The notes: generated from the letters alone by a model not told the origin. DNA of 64,000 bases from Dyadobacter sp. Leaf189 (GCF_001424405.1 NZ_LMPS01000001.1:1919999-1983998); one strand, 5' to 3'; shown: positions 37,234 through 48,300, counted from the first letter of the stretch. Numbers and translations: made by a program.

Positions 37234-37370
37234 GCTTTGTCACCCTGAGTACGCCCCCTTTTTGTGCCTGAGCGGCTCCCGCCTTTGTCACCCTGAGCGG
37301 ACCGGGCCGCCGGGCGGTCGAAGGGAAGTAGCGCAGTGCCCGCCCTTCGACTCCGCTCAGGGTGACAAAG
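37234..37370. repeat. REP-like palindromic repeat (TTTGTCACCCTGAGCGG family)
   Basis: CTTTGTCACCCTGAGCGG (37283-37300) has a perfect 18-bp reverse complement at 37353-37370, and a partial third copy lies at 37234-37249. Motifs such as CCCTTCGACTCCGCTCAGG inside are typical of a widely dispersed bacterial palindromic repeat. It sits between two PUL genes. Confidence 0.8.
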
Positions 37371-37436
37371 CAGGAGGTGCTGCTCAGGCAAAATCAAACC
37401 AAAAATTCAAAAATTAACAGAATAAACCAGTAACAA

Positions 37437-38741
37437 ATGAGACTATTCCTAATCCCTTTTTTACTCTTAACGCTTGGCTGTGCGGCCAGTAATGATGATG
37501 GGCCCGGCACACCGCCGGCTCCCGTTGAAGAAGTCAAATACGACACGACCGGCGTTCTTTTTAAAAGCTACAAAGGACTTGTGATGGCGGGGTATCAGGG
37601 CTGGTTTACGGCTGAGGGTGACGGGGCCGGGCGGGGGTGGCACCATTATCAGAAAAACGGCAGGTTTGAGCCGGGATTTGCTTCCATTGATTTCTGGCCG
37701 GATGTGACTGACTATTCCAAAACCTATAACACTGCATTCAAATACGCGAACGGGGAAGCTGCAAAAGTGTACAGCCCCTACGATGAAGAAAGTGTCGATT
37801 TGCACTTTAAATGGATGAAAGAGCACGATATCGACGGGGTGTACATGCAGCGGTTTGTGAGTGAGGTAAAAGGAGAAAGCGGCAAAAAGCACTTTAACAA
37901 AGTCCTCGCCAACGCATTGAAAGCTTCTAAAAAGTACGGCCGCGCGATCAGCATCATGTATGATCTCAGCGGCTCTGTTTCGGCGGATATGGATTTCATA
38001 GTGAAGGATTGGGAGGAGCTGCAAAAGCTGTTCAACCTGTTTGACAACAAACAAAATCCGACTTACCTGCGCCACAACGACCGGCCACTCGTCGCAATCT
38101 GGGGCGTAGGGTTCAATGATGGCAGGAAATATACCATTGCCGATATTCAGAAGCTTGTTGAAAAAATAAAAGGTCCGACCAGGAAAGCGTCGATCCTGCT
38201 GGGAGTACCTTACTTCTGGCGCACGCTGGGAAATGATACCGAGAACTCGCAGCTGCTGCACACGGTCATTAAAAGCGCCGACGTGATCATGCCCTGGGCG
38301 GTAGGCAGGTACAATGCGGCTTCCTACACGCAGGTGGCAGGTACGCAGCTGCCGGCGGATATTACCTGGTGCAAAACCAACAACATTGACTACGCGCCGC
38401 TTGTTTTTCCGGGGTTCAGCTGGGGTAATCTTAAAAACGATAAATCACTTTACAACCAGATCCCGCGCGCCAAAGGAGCGTTTTTATGGCAGCAGATCGC
38501 CGGTGCAAAAATGTCCGGTGCGGAGGCTTTGTATGTCGCCATGTTCGACGAGGTAGACGAGGGTACCGCCATTTTCAAAACCAAAAAAGAAGGCGAAACC
38601 CCGCTGAATGCAGACGGTAAATTTGTGGGCATAGAAGCCGATCTGGCGACGGATTACTACCTCTGGCTCACCGGTCAGGGAGCCAAATGGTTTCATGGCG
38701 CAGGCGGATACAATGCCAGCAAGCCCGAACGCAAACCCTAG
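37437..38741 (+). CDS. GH71/GH99-like glycoside hydrolase, lipoprotein
   Basis: The 434-residue lipoprotein (LLLTLGCAAS) reads like the GH71/99-type family: VMAGYQGWFTAEGDGAGRGWHHY, DFWPDVTDY, HDIDGVYMQRF, RPLVAIWGVGFNDGR and the acidic YVAMFDEVDEGTAIF. GH99 enzymes are endo-alpha-mannosidases and GH71 alpha-1,3-glucanases. With GH92 in the locus the mannan option is favoured. It lies at the cell surface. Confidence 0.8.
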   Translation: MRLFLIPFLLLTLGCAASNDDGPGTPPAPVEEVKYDTTGVLFKSYKGLVMAGYQGWFTAEGDGAGRGWHHYQKNGRFEPGFASIDFWPDVTDYSKTYNTAFKYANGEAAKVYSPYDEESVDLHFKWMKEHDIDGVYMQRFVSEVKGESGKKHFNKVLANALKASKKYGRAISIMYDLSGSVSADMDFIVKDWEELQKLFNLFDNKQNPTYLRHNDRPLVAIWGVGFNDGRKYTIADIQKLVEKIKGPTRKASILLGVPYFWRTLGNDTENSQLLHTVIKSADVIMPWAVGRYNAASYTQVAGTQLPADITWCKTNNIDYAPLVFPGFSWGNLKNDKSLYNQIPRAKGAFLWQQIAGAKMSGAEALYVAMFDEVDEGTAIFKTKKEGETPLNADGKFVGIEADLATDYYLWLTGQGAKWFHGAGGYNASKPERKP

Positions 38742-38809
38742 CAAGCGCATTTTCACTTCTGAATTCTGGATAAAATTCTTTTTCTTAGGTCAACCATTCT
38801 AATGAAAAG

Positions 38810-40375
38810 ATGAGATTTCAGCTGCTTGCATTTGCATTGATCCTGTTTTTAAACCATCATATAACAGCCCAGAAAGCGCCGCCTAGCCGGGTGATTACTT
38901 ACCGTAACCCCGTGATCGCCGGCGACTTTGCTGATCCTTCGGTGATCAGGGTGGGGGATACCTATTATGCAGCCGGTACCTCATCCGAATGGGGGCCGGC
39001 TTATCCTGTTTACAGTTCCAAAAACCTGGTCGACTGGGAGTATGTGGGGCCTGTTTTTGATGAACTTCCTGCATGGACAATGGGCAGCTACTGGGCGCCC
39101 GAGCTCTTTTTCCGGAACGGGACCTTCTACGTTTACTATACAGCCCGGCGCAAGTCCGATCAGAAATCTTTCATCGGCGTAGCGACTACAAAGGATTTGA
39201 AGAAAGGTTTTAAAGACCACGGCTTGCTGCTTGAATGGACCAACGAGGCAATCGACGCATTTATCGTGGAAGACAAAGGCCAGCTTTATCTGACCTGGAA
39301 AGCCTACGGGCTCGACAAGGACAGGGGCATTGAGATCCTCGGTGCCGAACTTTCGGCGGACGGATTGAAGGTGACCGGTAAGGAATTCAGCCTGATCAAA
39401 GCCGATCCTACTGGCTGGGAAAGCGGCGGAGCCGAGGGTCAGGCGATTTTTAAACGAGGCAATTACTGGTATATGCTCTACTCGGGCAATGCATGCTGCG
39501 GCGAGAAATGCGACTATCAGGTCGGTTTTGCGCGGGCTGAAAACCTCAAAGGGCCCTGGGTGAAATACCCCGGAAATCCTGCCCTTTTTGGTGATGAAAC
39601 CTGGAAATGTCCCGGTCACGGAACGGTGGTGGTCACGCCCGATAACCGCTACTTTTACCTGCACCACGCCTACAATGGCGTCGACTTTACTTTCGCGGGC
39701 CGGCAGGGTGTGTTAAGCGAACTGGTGTTTGACGAGGCTTCCAAATGGCCGGCTTTCCGGTATGGAAAAACAACGCCCGCTCAGGCAGAAGCGCCTTCCT
39801 CGGCCACTGTGATCCTCAATCCGAGCTTCTCGCTGGACTATGAACGCGATACTTTGCAGGCGCCGTGGGCGTATGATGTGCATTTCCCAAAACCAGCCTA
39901 CGCCGTGGAGCGCGGCGCATTGCGCATTGATAATACCAACAAAGGAGCAGCAGGCAACTTCCTCGGAATGGTCCTGAAAAAAGGCAGCTATACCTTTTCG
40001 GCGGAGGTAGGGCTCAATGAACTGATGCAGCACATCGTGTTGTACGGCGATGCTGAGAATGCGATCGGGCTGGGCGCACGGGACGAGATGCTGGAAGTGT
40101 GGCAGATCCGTGACGGCAAGCGCCAGGTGATCAAGTCGCAGGCTATTCCCGAGCGGTTCAAGTACATCGACCTGAAACTCAACAGCCGGTTCGGAAGGTT
40201 TTATGAGTTCAGCTGGGAGATCAAGGGCCAGAAAATCGACTCACTGACCAGTACCGTTACCATGGAAGCACCCTGGCTGCCGCGCTGGGACCGCGCGCCG
40301 CGTGTGGGGGTAAGTGTGTCGGGTACAAGTCCGGGAAAAAGCGAGATCAAGGCGATCCGGATGAAATACGATTAA
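38810..40375 (+). CDS. GH43 family glycosyl hydrolase, secreted
   Basis: A signal peptide (LLAFALILFLNHHITA) precedes a five-bladed propeller of the GH43 type: YRNPVIAGDFADPSVIRVGD with the catalytic-base Asp, SYWAPELFF, and a general-acid Glu in GGAEGQAIF. A C-terminal lectin-like sandwich begins near residue 340 (ILNPSFSLDYERDT). Expected substrates are furanoside or pyranoside side chains. Its stop overlaps the convergent regulator gene by 4 nt. Confidence 0.9.
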   Translation: MRFQLLAFALILFLNHHITAQKAPPSRVITYRNPVIAGDFADPSVIRVGDTYYAAGTSSEWGPAYPVYSSKNLVDWEYVGPVFDELPAWTMGSYWAPELFFRNGTFYVYYTARRKSDQKSFIGVATTKDLKKGFKDHGLLLEWTNEAIDAFIVEDKGQLYLTWKAYGLDKDRGIEILGAELSADGLKVTGKEFSLIKADPTGWESGGAEGQAIFKRGNYWYMLYSGNACCGEKCDYQVGFARAENLKGPWVKYPGNPALFGDETWKCPGHGTVVVTPDNRYFYLHHAYNGVDFTFAGRQGVLSELVFDEASKWPAFRYGKTTPAQAEAPSSATVILNPSFSLDYERDTLQAPWAYDVHFPKPAYAVERGALRIDNTNKGAAGNFLGMVLKKGSYTFSAEVGLNELMQHIVLYGDAENAIGLGARDEMLEVWQIRDGKRQVIKSQAIPERFKYIDLKLNSRFGRFYEFSWEIKGQKIDSLTSTVTMEAPWLPRWDRAPRVGVSVSGTSPGKSEIKAIRMKYD

Positions 40376-42978
40376 GAATGCAATACTTCGGGCATATCCT
40401 TGCTGAACTCCTCGCCGTAAATCCTGCTGTACTCGCGGGCGAAGTTTTCGAGGGTGGTCTTGGCTAGTGAATGTTTGCCCAAATGCGCCAGCGCCTTGCA
40501 TTTCAGGATCATAGCCTCTTCATTCACGGGATCGAAATAGAAAATGTAGTTGGCGAGCCGGATCAGGAATTCCGGATCGTCGGCCATGTTGACAGACCCG
40601 GCATACCGCAGGTAAGCATCGACGATTTCGTTCGATACCTCCGATTTGAAGCTGTCCAGCCACTCATATTCCAGGTTGGAAAGGAAGCTTCCGCGCTTCG
40701 TAATGTTTGCCAGCCGGGTAATTTCGTGTTTGTTCAAAATGCGCTTTCCCGATACCAGGGCAAGGTATTCGGCGTAATCTACGCGTGTGATATCGTAATC
40801 TACATTCAGCCGCCAGTAGCCCGTTTCTTTCGAGATCACGGCACTTTTCAGCTTTTCCAGTACTGCTTTCAGCTTGGCGATATTCACAGACCGGTTGTTC
40901 CGCGCGCTGTCCGCTGACTTATCAAACCATAACAATTCCTTCAATTTCTCTGAACTGATCCCTTCCCGGCGTGTAGAGTAAAGCAGGAGAACCAGAAACA
41001 GCTCTTTCAGCAAAGGCGTAAAAAGCTTGGTGATTTCCCTACCGTCTTCATCAAAAAGTTGCAGGTTACCAAACAGGAAAATGCTGTTTTGAAGCGGAAT
41101 GGGGCTGAATTCCTGAGTAGGCGCGACTTCAATCTCAGGAACAGAATCAACAGTAACAGCATGATCGGCATTCGCCGGGATAGCCGGCTGTATACGCTTT
41201 TTGTTTTTGAAATAAATGAATGCAAGAACCAGAGCAATAGCGCCGGCTAGCAGGGCGAGCAGACCAGCGCCGGAAAAACCCGGCGACTTTTCGCCAGCCT
41301 CCTGGATTGTAGGACCGCTGCCTGGCAATGGCGGCGAGTAAAGCGAGTAAATGGAAGCCACAGTCTGGTTCCGGTCGTTTTTGTGAAGCGTAACTGCTAC
41401 AAAACGGCAGGTATGTTTATCATAAAAAAGATCTGCATAAGAACCTGTGTCCAGAAACTGAAACGGGATTTTGGAACCCACAGCTTCGTAATCCGGCGTT
41501 TTGAGCGAGCCCCGGATCAGCTGCATTTCGGTCTGAAATTTGTCTTTCGGGAAGATCAATGCATAGTAACTATCCTCTTTTTCATTGATCACCATAGAAT
41601 TGGCAAACACAAAATCCTCGCCCGGCGTGGGGAGCTGGTAAATCTGCCTGAACGATTGATCGCGCACATTGAAATAGAGCAAATCATACCAGTTACGCGG
41701 ATTGAGTACCTGCTTGCCGGTAGTGCTGCCGTAGCCGCCGATCAGGTAAGCTCCGCCTTCCGTACGCCCCAAAGCAGCCAGGTACCTTGGATTAAATACG
41801 GTATCTCTCTTCGTGAGATCGGCCCAGCTGCTGCTTTTCAGATCATACTTCTGAATGTTGGCTTTGTATTCAAGATGCCCGTAGCCGCCCAGCATATAAA
41901 TGGACGAATCCAGCGGGTTGAAAAACTTGTTGGCGTGAAGAAAATGCGTTTTCTGTGACGAATCAGCCACATTCCGGTTCCAGGTACCTGTTTTAAGGTC
42001 AAATGCAGTGACCTGTTTTTCATTGATAAACAGGTTGAAAATCTGGTTTTTCGATTTATCAAAAAGTACCTGGTTATCCATAAAAAACGACTGTGCTGGA
42101 TAGGAGCGGTAGCTAACCGCATCTGTGGCCACCCGGTAGCTGACGAGCGTATCTTCACCCACCACAAACACCGTCCCCGATTCCTGGTCGCAGGTAACCC
42201 TGGCGGGACCCTGCAATGTGAAAGTGCGCAGCGGCTGCCAGTCGTAATGCATTTTCTTGATCCACAACGGGTTGGTAGCCAGTCCGTCCTTGTGGCTGAC
42301 TATTTCACCCGCCTTGCTTTCCTTCATTTCGTCCAGCGGCCAGTGGTATTTGAGCGCTCCATTGTCGGTCAGCTGCACGTTCCGGATTTTCATCGGGGGC
42401 ACGTCCGTCGTGTTGAAATTCTTGTACCGCGTGGCGCCGAAAAGTATTTTGAAGCAGGAGGTAGGATTGACAGTCAAAGCGTGCCTGAAAGTCCTCGTTC
42501 CGGAGATCAGCCTGATTTCCTTTTGACTGCTGCTGTAAATCAAACGGATCCGGTTCCATTTTTGAAAAAGGTCCTGCTCGGGAATATCAAATGCGATGGT
42601 GGAAAAGCGGTCGCCTGTAACCACTTTGAAATGCTGCGTTACGGCGTCCGAGTTATCGTAAAGAATGTCGATGTTACGGTTGTTATCGTCGATCAGCCTG
42701 ACAATGTAGCCAAAGTAGTTTTTCTTGTCGGGCAGGAATGAGAGTTCAAATGAAAGCTCGAAATCTCCCTTGAAACAAAAGTTACTTCCGGGACTCAGGT
42801 CCAATCCTGTGCGCTTGTCCTGCACGGACTCGAAACTTTCAAATCCAAGCCCGTAAGCCTGCCCTTGTGCGAAGACTGCCGGATTCGAAATGCAGGTAAG
42901 CAGCAGAAAAACGCAGAAAAGCATGGTTCTCCTGCGGGTAATCGAGGTGTGCCTGATGAAGTGGAAAAGGGTTTTCAA
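40372..42978 (-). CDS. Membrane-spanning regulator: periplasmic kelch/lectin sensor plus cytoplasmic winged-helix/BTAD-like DNA-binding region
   Basis: The 868-residue protein has an N-terminal signal/anchor, a laminin-G-like sandwich (DFELSFELSFLPDKKNYFG), a kelch-type propeller (FNPLDSSIYMLGGYGHLEYK, GGAYLIGGYGS), one transmembrane helix near residue 560 (GLLALLAGAIALVLAFIYF) and a cytoplasmic part. The latter starts LFGNLQLFDEDGREITKLF, has a wing with LKELLWFDKSADSARNNRSV and a TPR-like C-terminal region, like SARP/BTAD proteins. It would sense glycan in the periplasm and regulate the PUL directly. It is divergent from GH92. Confidence 0.8.
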   Translation of the reverse strand: MKTLFHFIRHTSITRRRTMLFCVFLLLTCISNPAVFAQGQAYGLGFESFESVQDKRTGLDLSPGSNFCFKGDFELSFELSFLPDKKNYFGYIVRLIDDNNRNIDILYDNSDAVTQHFKVVTGDRFSTIAFDIPEQDLFQKWNRIRLIYSSSQKEIRLISGTRTFRHALTVNPTSCFKILFGATRYKNFNTTDVPPMKIRNVQLTDNGALKYHWPLDEMKESKAGEIVSHKDGLATNPLWIKKMHYDWQPLRTFTLQGPARVTCDQESGTVFVVGEDTLVSYRVATDAVSYRSYPAQSFFMDNQVLFDKSKNQIFNLFINEKQVTAFDLKTGTWNRNVADSSQKTHFLHANKFFNPLDSSIYMLGGYGHLEYKANIQKYDLKSSSWADLTKRDTVFNPRYLAALGRTEGGAYLIGGYGSTTGKQVLNPRNWYDLLYFNVRDQSFRQIYQLPTPGEDFVFANSMVINEKEDSYYALIFPKDKFQTEMQLIRGSLKTPDYEAVGSKIPFQFLDTGSYADLFYDKHTCRFVAVTLHKNDRNQTVASIYSLYSPPLPGSGPTIQEAGEKSPGFSGAGLLALLAGAIALVLAFIYFKNKKRIQPAIPANADHAVTVDSVPEIEVAPTQEFSPIPLQNSIFLFGNLQLFDEDGREITKLFTPLLKELFLVLLLYSTRREGISSEKLKELLWFDKSADSARNNRSVNIAKLKAVLEKLKSAVISKETGYWRLNVDYDITRVDYAEYLALVSGKRILNKHEITRLANITKRGSFLSNLEYEWLDSFKSEVSNEIVDAYLRYAGSVNMADDPEFLIRLANYIFYFDPVNEEAMILKCKALAHLGKHSLAKTTLENFAREYSRIYGEEFSKDMPEVLHS

Positions 42979-43126
42979 ATAAATCTCAAAAAGCGGGTTA
43001 TACAGGAGCTGTTAAGCAAATATTAAGCTTTTTTTAAGTGCGATTTACTTAATTCGCTTCTCAAAAACGCCGTTGCGTTCGTTCCGGAGAACGAATTTGC
43101 ATTATTATTTAAATTTAAATGAATTT

Positions 43127-45358
43127 ATGCTGATTAAACAGTTTGGCCTTCTCGCTTTTGCGCTGTTACCCTTTTTCCCGCTTCAAGCACAGAAGAAAAA
43201 TCCGGAAGCAGGAGCCGGCAATCTCCAATATATAGATCCCCGGATTGGTAACGTTGGGCAGCTGCTCGAACCTACACGTCCAACTGTTCAGCTGCCAAAC
43301 CAGATGATCAGAATGGCGCCGATCCGCGCCAATTACCTCGACGATCAGATTTCCAGCTTTCCATTGACCATTGTGTCCCACCGGCTCGGGGAAGCATTTT
43401 CGATAAAACCCATTACAGGCGATGTGAATGCGAAAAGCTGGGATAAAAAGCTGGCTTACGACCATGACCTAGAAGCGATCCGGCCCTGGTTTTACTCGAC
43501 GTATTTTGTAGATGACGAAGTAACAGTTTCCTATGTGCCCGGCAAAAAGACTGGGATTTTCCGCTTTCAATTTCCGGCCAATGCGACTAAGAGCCTGTTA
43601 CTTGGCTTGTATAACGGAGCCGGAAGCTGGGAGTTTCTGAATGAACGGGAGGTAGTGGCAACCGAACTGTACCACGGGATGAAAATCCATTTATACGGGG
43701 TTTTCAATGAAGCCGGCAATGTGGTTACCGGAATGGGAGACAAGCTGGGCGCCGCCCGGAAGGTGGAAGGGAAGGGTGCACGTGCCGCCATTCATTTCCC
43801 GAAAAGCGATAAAGAAATAGAACTGAAATATGCGATCTCGTTCGTGTCTGCCGAGCAGGCGAAGAAGAATTTTGAGAATGAGCTGAAAGCCACTGATTTT
43901 GAGACCCTCAAAAAGCAGGGAGAGGGTGCCTGGGAGAAGGTGATCGGACAGATACAGGTTCAAGGCGGCACCGAGGCGCAAAAACGCAGCTTTTATACCG
44001 CATTATACCGGACTTACGAGCGGATGGTCGACATTTCGGAAGACGGGAAGTATTATAGCGGGTATGACAACAAGGTACATCACGAGAACCGTACTTTTTA
44101 CGTAGACGACTGGATGTGGGATACTTACCTGGCGCACCATCCGCTCCGCACCATTCTCAACCCTGCCCAGGAAGAGGATATGCTGCAATCTTTTGTGGAT
44201 ATGTACAAGCAAAGCGGCTGGATACCACAGTTCCCGGTTTTGTTCGGCGATAATCCCTGCATGAATGGGTTCCACTCTTCCATAGTGCTGCTCGACGGCT
44301 ACAAGAAAGGACTGCGCAATTTTGAAATCGAAAAAGCCTACGAGGGAATGGTGAAGAATGCGAACGAGGGTACCATGCTGCCCTGGGTGAATGGGCCGAA
44401 ATGCGAGCTGGATGACTTTTACCTTAAAAACGGCTACTATCCTGCGCTTGGAAAAGGCGAAAAGGAAACCGTGAAGCTTGTTACCCCATTTGAAAAGCGC
44501 CAGTCGGTAGCTGTGACGCTGGGCGGTGCTTACGACGACTGGGCTGTGGCGGAATTTGCCGCTGCATTGGGCAAGACAAAGGATCAGGCGGTTTTCAGCA
44601 AACGCGCTTTGAACTACAAAAACCTTTGGCACAAAGAGCAGATGATGTTTATTCCCAAAGACCGCAAAGGCAATTTTATCAAAATCGATCCCAAGTTCGA
44701 TGGCGGAATGGGCGGCCGGGAATATTACGACGAAAACAACGGGTATACTTATAAATGGCAGGTACAACATGATATCCCGGGATTGATCAGCCTCATGGGC
44801 GGCAAGCAAAAGTTTGAAGCCGAGCTGGATCAGCTGTTCCGTGAAGATCTGGGAAGAAGCAAATACGAGTTCTGGGCCAAGTTTCCCGATGCGACGGGCA
44901 ATGTGGGCCAGTTTTCAATGGGGAATGAACCGAGCTTTCACATCCCTTATTTATACAACAGTACTTCTCCCTGGAAAACCCAGAAACAGATCCGGTTTTT
45001 ACTCGATGTATGGTTTAAAGACAATATTTTCGGGATACCCGGCGATGAAGACGGCGGCGGTATGACGGCATTTGTGGTATTCTCGTCTATGGGCTTTTAC
45101 CCGCTCACGCCCGGCAAGCCGGAGTACACGATCGGTAGTCCCCTTTTTGAGAAAACAACCATTGACCTGCAAAACGGAAAGCAGTTCACGGTGCTCGCTA
45201 ATGGAGCTTCTGTCGTGAACAAGTACATTCAGAGCGCGAGGTTTAATGGAAAACCTTTGAACAAACCTTCGTTTACACATACCGAATTAATGGCCGGCGG
45301 TACCCTCGAACTCGAAATGGGACCGAAACCTAACAAACAATGGGGGCTGGGGGATTAA
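43127..45358 (+). CDS. GH92 alpha-mannosidase, secreted
   Basis: GH92 enzymes are calcium-dependent exo-alpha-mannosidases. The frame opens at 43073, but ATG 43127 gives a proper signal peptide (LLAFALLPFFPLQAQ). Family marks are IDPRIGNVGQLLEPTRP, DDWMWDTYLAHHP, FGDNPCMNGFHSS, GNEPSFHIPYLYN and FGIPGDEDGGGM, the last holding the metal and acid residues. It closes the PUL on the far side of the regulator gene. Confidence 0.93.
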   Translation: MLIKQFGLLAFALLPFFPLQAQKKNPEAGAGNLQYIDPRIGNVGQLLEPTRPTVQLPNQMIRMAPIRANYLDDQISSFPLTIVSHRLGEAFSIKPITGDVNAKSWDKKLAYDHDLEAIRPWFYSTYFVDDEVTVSYVPGKKTGIFRFQFPANATKSLLLGLYNGAGSWEFLNEREVVATELYHGMKIHLYGVFNEAGNVVTGMGDKLGAARKVEGKGARAAIHFPKSDKEIELKYAISFVSAEQAKKNFENELKATDFETLKKQGEGAWEKVIGQIQVQGGTEAQKRSFYTALYRTYERMVDISEDGKYYSGYDNKVHHENRTFYVDDWMWDTYLAHHPLRTILNPAQEEDMLQSFVDMYKQSGWIPQFPVLFGDNPCMNGFHSSIVLLDGYKKGLRNFEIEKAYEGMVKNANEGTMLPWVNGPKCELDDFYLKNGYYPALGKGEKETVKLVTPFEKRQSVAVTLGGAYDDWAVAEFAAALGKTKDQAVFSKRALNYKNLWHKEQMMFIPKDRKGNFIKIDPKFDGGMGGREYYDENNGYTYKWQVQHDIPGLISLMGGKQKFEAELDQLFREDLGRSKYEFWAKFPDATGNVGQFSMGNEPSFHIPYLYNSTSPWKTQKQIRFLLDVWFKDNIFGIPGDEDGGGMTAFVVFSSMGFYPLTPGKPEYTIGSPLFEKTTIDLQNGKQFTVLANGASVVNKYIQSARFNGKPLNKPSFTHTELMAGGTLELEMGPKPNKQWGLGD

Positions 45359-48300
45359 TCATCTCCTGAGTTCGACCGGTCGGCTGATCGTTTCCTTTCC
45401 ATTGTCAATGCGGATGAAATAACGTCCGCCGGGAAGTGACGATAAGTCGACCGTTTCGGAGGTTTTCAGGAGCTGAACCTCTTTATCGACCAGCTTTTTT
45501 CCTTCCATTGTAATAACCGAGATCCGTCCGGGTGTCCCGGTTTGTTCGGGGAGCAAGGTGATGTGTACGGTATTTTGTGTTGGGTTTGGATATAAATAGG
45601 GGTCCGCAGCGTCAGGAAAAGTCACTGTTACAATCTTGCTTAATGCAAAATCCTGGTCTGTCTCTACGGATTTGAGGCGGTAATAATTCTTCCCGGCCGC
45701 CGGGTACAAGTGCCTGAGCTCGTAGTAAGGCTTCTTGGCAGCTTCCATGCGACCTGCCGGCTCAAATTTCTTTCCGTCGGTGCTGTGTTCTACCACATAT
45801 TCGAGCATATCCACTTCGTCTTCCACCTGCCATTTCAGCTTCACCGCATGTTCCTCCTTGTCAGCTTCAAAGCTTACCAGCGTCACAGGCAACAAGCCGG
45901 AAGTAGCAATGCGTACGACACCGAAAATGGAAGTTAACCAGCAGCTTTCGTATTTATCTACATACATGGCGCCGCTTAGATTTTCATAAGGCATTTCCAC
46001 CTCCATATTTTCCCAGGCGCCATCTTTAAAGCGATAAATGGAAGATTGGGAACCAGTCTCGAGAACGTAGGGTATCCCGTTTGGCGCGAGTGCCAGGGTG
46101 TAGGGGGAGTTGATCGGAGAGTTGTTGCGATCATAAACTGTCCAGCTGCTGCCGTTGTAGCTTGCCACTGAGCTGATTCCGGTATTGCTGTCAAGCTGAC
46201 GTAGCCATATCGTTCCATTTGTCGCCAACTCCAGCTGATATATGAAATTCTGAATGCCAGGTTGGGTATTGTGGCTGATCGTCTCATAATACGAGGGATT
46301 TTCCAGATCAGTTACTACAATCCTGTTGCTACCATCATTTAAGTCAGATATGAGTGTCCAGACCTTTGTTCCCGAAACTTTTACCTGAATAATGTATTCG
46401 TTTGGGGCGAAGTACCGGTGCTGCATGACATATCCATTCTTTTCCCAGAAAATCTGCTGCGAACTCCACGCAACTTTTCCATCGGGATCGAAGTCCTGCA
46501 CATTTTCATAAAACTGGACTACGGTAGATTCCCCCGTCAGGTCCTCATTCACTGGACGCGACCACCTTACCGCATTGTAAGTGCCTCTGCTCATAAACTG
46601 GACCATCTGGTTTTTATCCGAATGCACCGAACGCGGCAACATACCCGAGCCGATCAGTCCGTCCGTAGTGTTCCGGTTGAAAATCTGGTAGTCGAGGTTG
46701 ATGGGGTGCATGCGTATGTACCCTGTGCCCGGTATTTCAAACCAGACATACTTGTTGGATACAGCCATATTCTGCGAAAGGGCACCAAACAATTTGGCGT
46801 CGGTTGCAGTCAGGAAGGTGATCTTATCCGGCAACTTCGTGCTTCCGGTTGTGAGTGTCATGACGTAGCTTGTAAGTGGTATTTCAGGGTACATGATCCG
46901 GTTATCATTCCATTCTTCCACTTTCAGGTATAAGGTTTGATTGGCAGGAAGATCTTTGAAAAAACCGGTTGGTTCCTGCTCTTTCACCGAAATCGGACTA
47001 CTGAAATCACTGTTATCATCAATCGTAACCCGAACGTGCGAAATCGGGTCCAGCATCGAATAGAAGTAGGGAAACGAAGTCAGGGTCTGCTGACCGTTCC
47101 AGCCAGCGGGAAGGATGAAGCCGTTATAGGGACTTACATTCGGAAGAATGAAGGAATGATCTGACCAGCTCCCTTTTTCGCTCCCATTGACCGCTCTTAC
47201 CCGCCACCGCATGGGCATTCGGTACGGGATTGTAAAGCTGAAATCCGTCGTAGGGATCGTCTGATTTACGATCGCATTATTAAAACCAAGGTCGAGGGCA
47301 TGCGAAATCTGGATCTCGTAACCGGAAGCGCCTGCTGCTGCATTGAAAATCAGCTGAACTGAGCTGCCGGTTTCCGTTCGCATGTCACTGCCGAGTGGCG
47401 CGGTGATGACGGGCGTGCCGATGTTTTTTGGCGTAATGGATAAAATGGAAGTCGCTGACCAATCGGAAGCCCCGAGCGCATTGACAGCTTTTATCCTGAA
47501 ATAATACCCGGTACCCGCAACAAGCTGGCTCGTTTCAAATCCATTAAATGGAAGTTCGGTGATCGTTTCGCCTGAAAAATCCGGGTTTTGTGAAATGCTG
47601 AGTTGGTAGCTGGTAGCAGATAAAATGGGATCAAAAGTGAAGAAATCCTGCTGCCCTGCATTGTAAGCAGGTTGCAGGCTCACCTGCTCAGGGGCAGATC
47701 CAATGCTTGTAAAGTGACCTGCCGCGTGCAGCATCATAATTTCACGGGACAAGGGATGAAATGTATTTTCGCGACTGTTGCAGTAGCTCATAATGGAGCT
47801 TACCTGCAACATTTCCAGTGACTTATCGTAGCATCCGTACTCTGGCGCGCTGCAATAGTCGATCGGCCCGCCGGGCCAGTTGCAGCTGTGCGTATGTGGA
47901 GAACTGAAATTGTGGCCGAGCTCGTGCGCCAGCACCTGCGGCGAGTATAATGGAGATACGCTCTCCACTCCCGACAGGTATGCGATGCCGCCGAAGCCGT
48001 TATTTGGCTTGGTATAAAGGTAAATGTGTTTGTCGAAGCCGACTGCAAGTGGCATTTGGTTGATGCGTGTCAGCCAAACGCCGGAATCGTTGATTCCCCT
48101 GAACGGATCCGGTTCATCGGGCTTCCAGATCCTGATCACGCTCACTACCAGCCGGGTATTGATTTCGGCTTCATAGATCTTTGAACACCAGGAAACCATT
48201 TTCAATACATCGCGGCGGATTGCGGCAGTATCTCCGGCAAACTCAGCGTAAGTATCCGAGTCGATTTCGACAGCCAGCCGGCAAATGTTCATGTTCGCAT

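Noticed and set aside
37467..38261. 264-codon antisense frame inside the GH71/99-like gene
   Set aside because: Shadow frame without domain or context support.
44003..44809. 268-codon antisense frame inside GH92
   Set aside because: Shadow frame; the plus-strand GH92 motifs are unambiguous.
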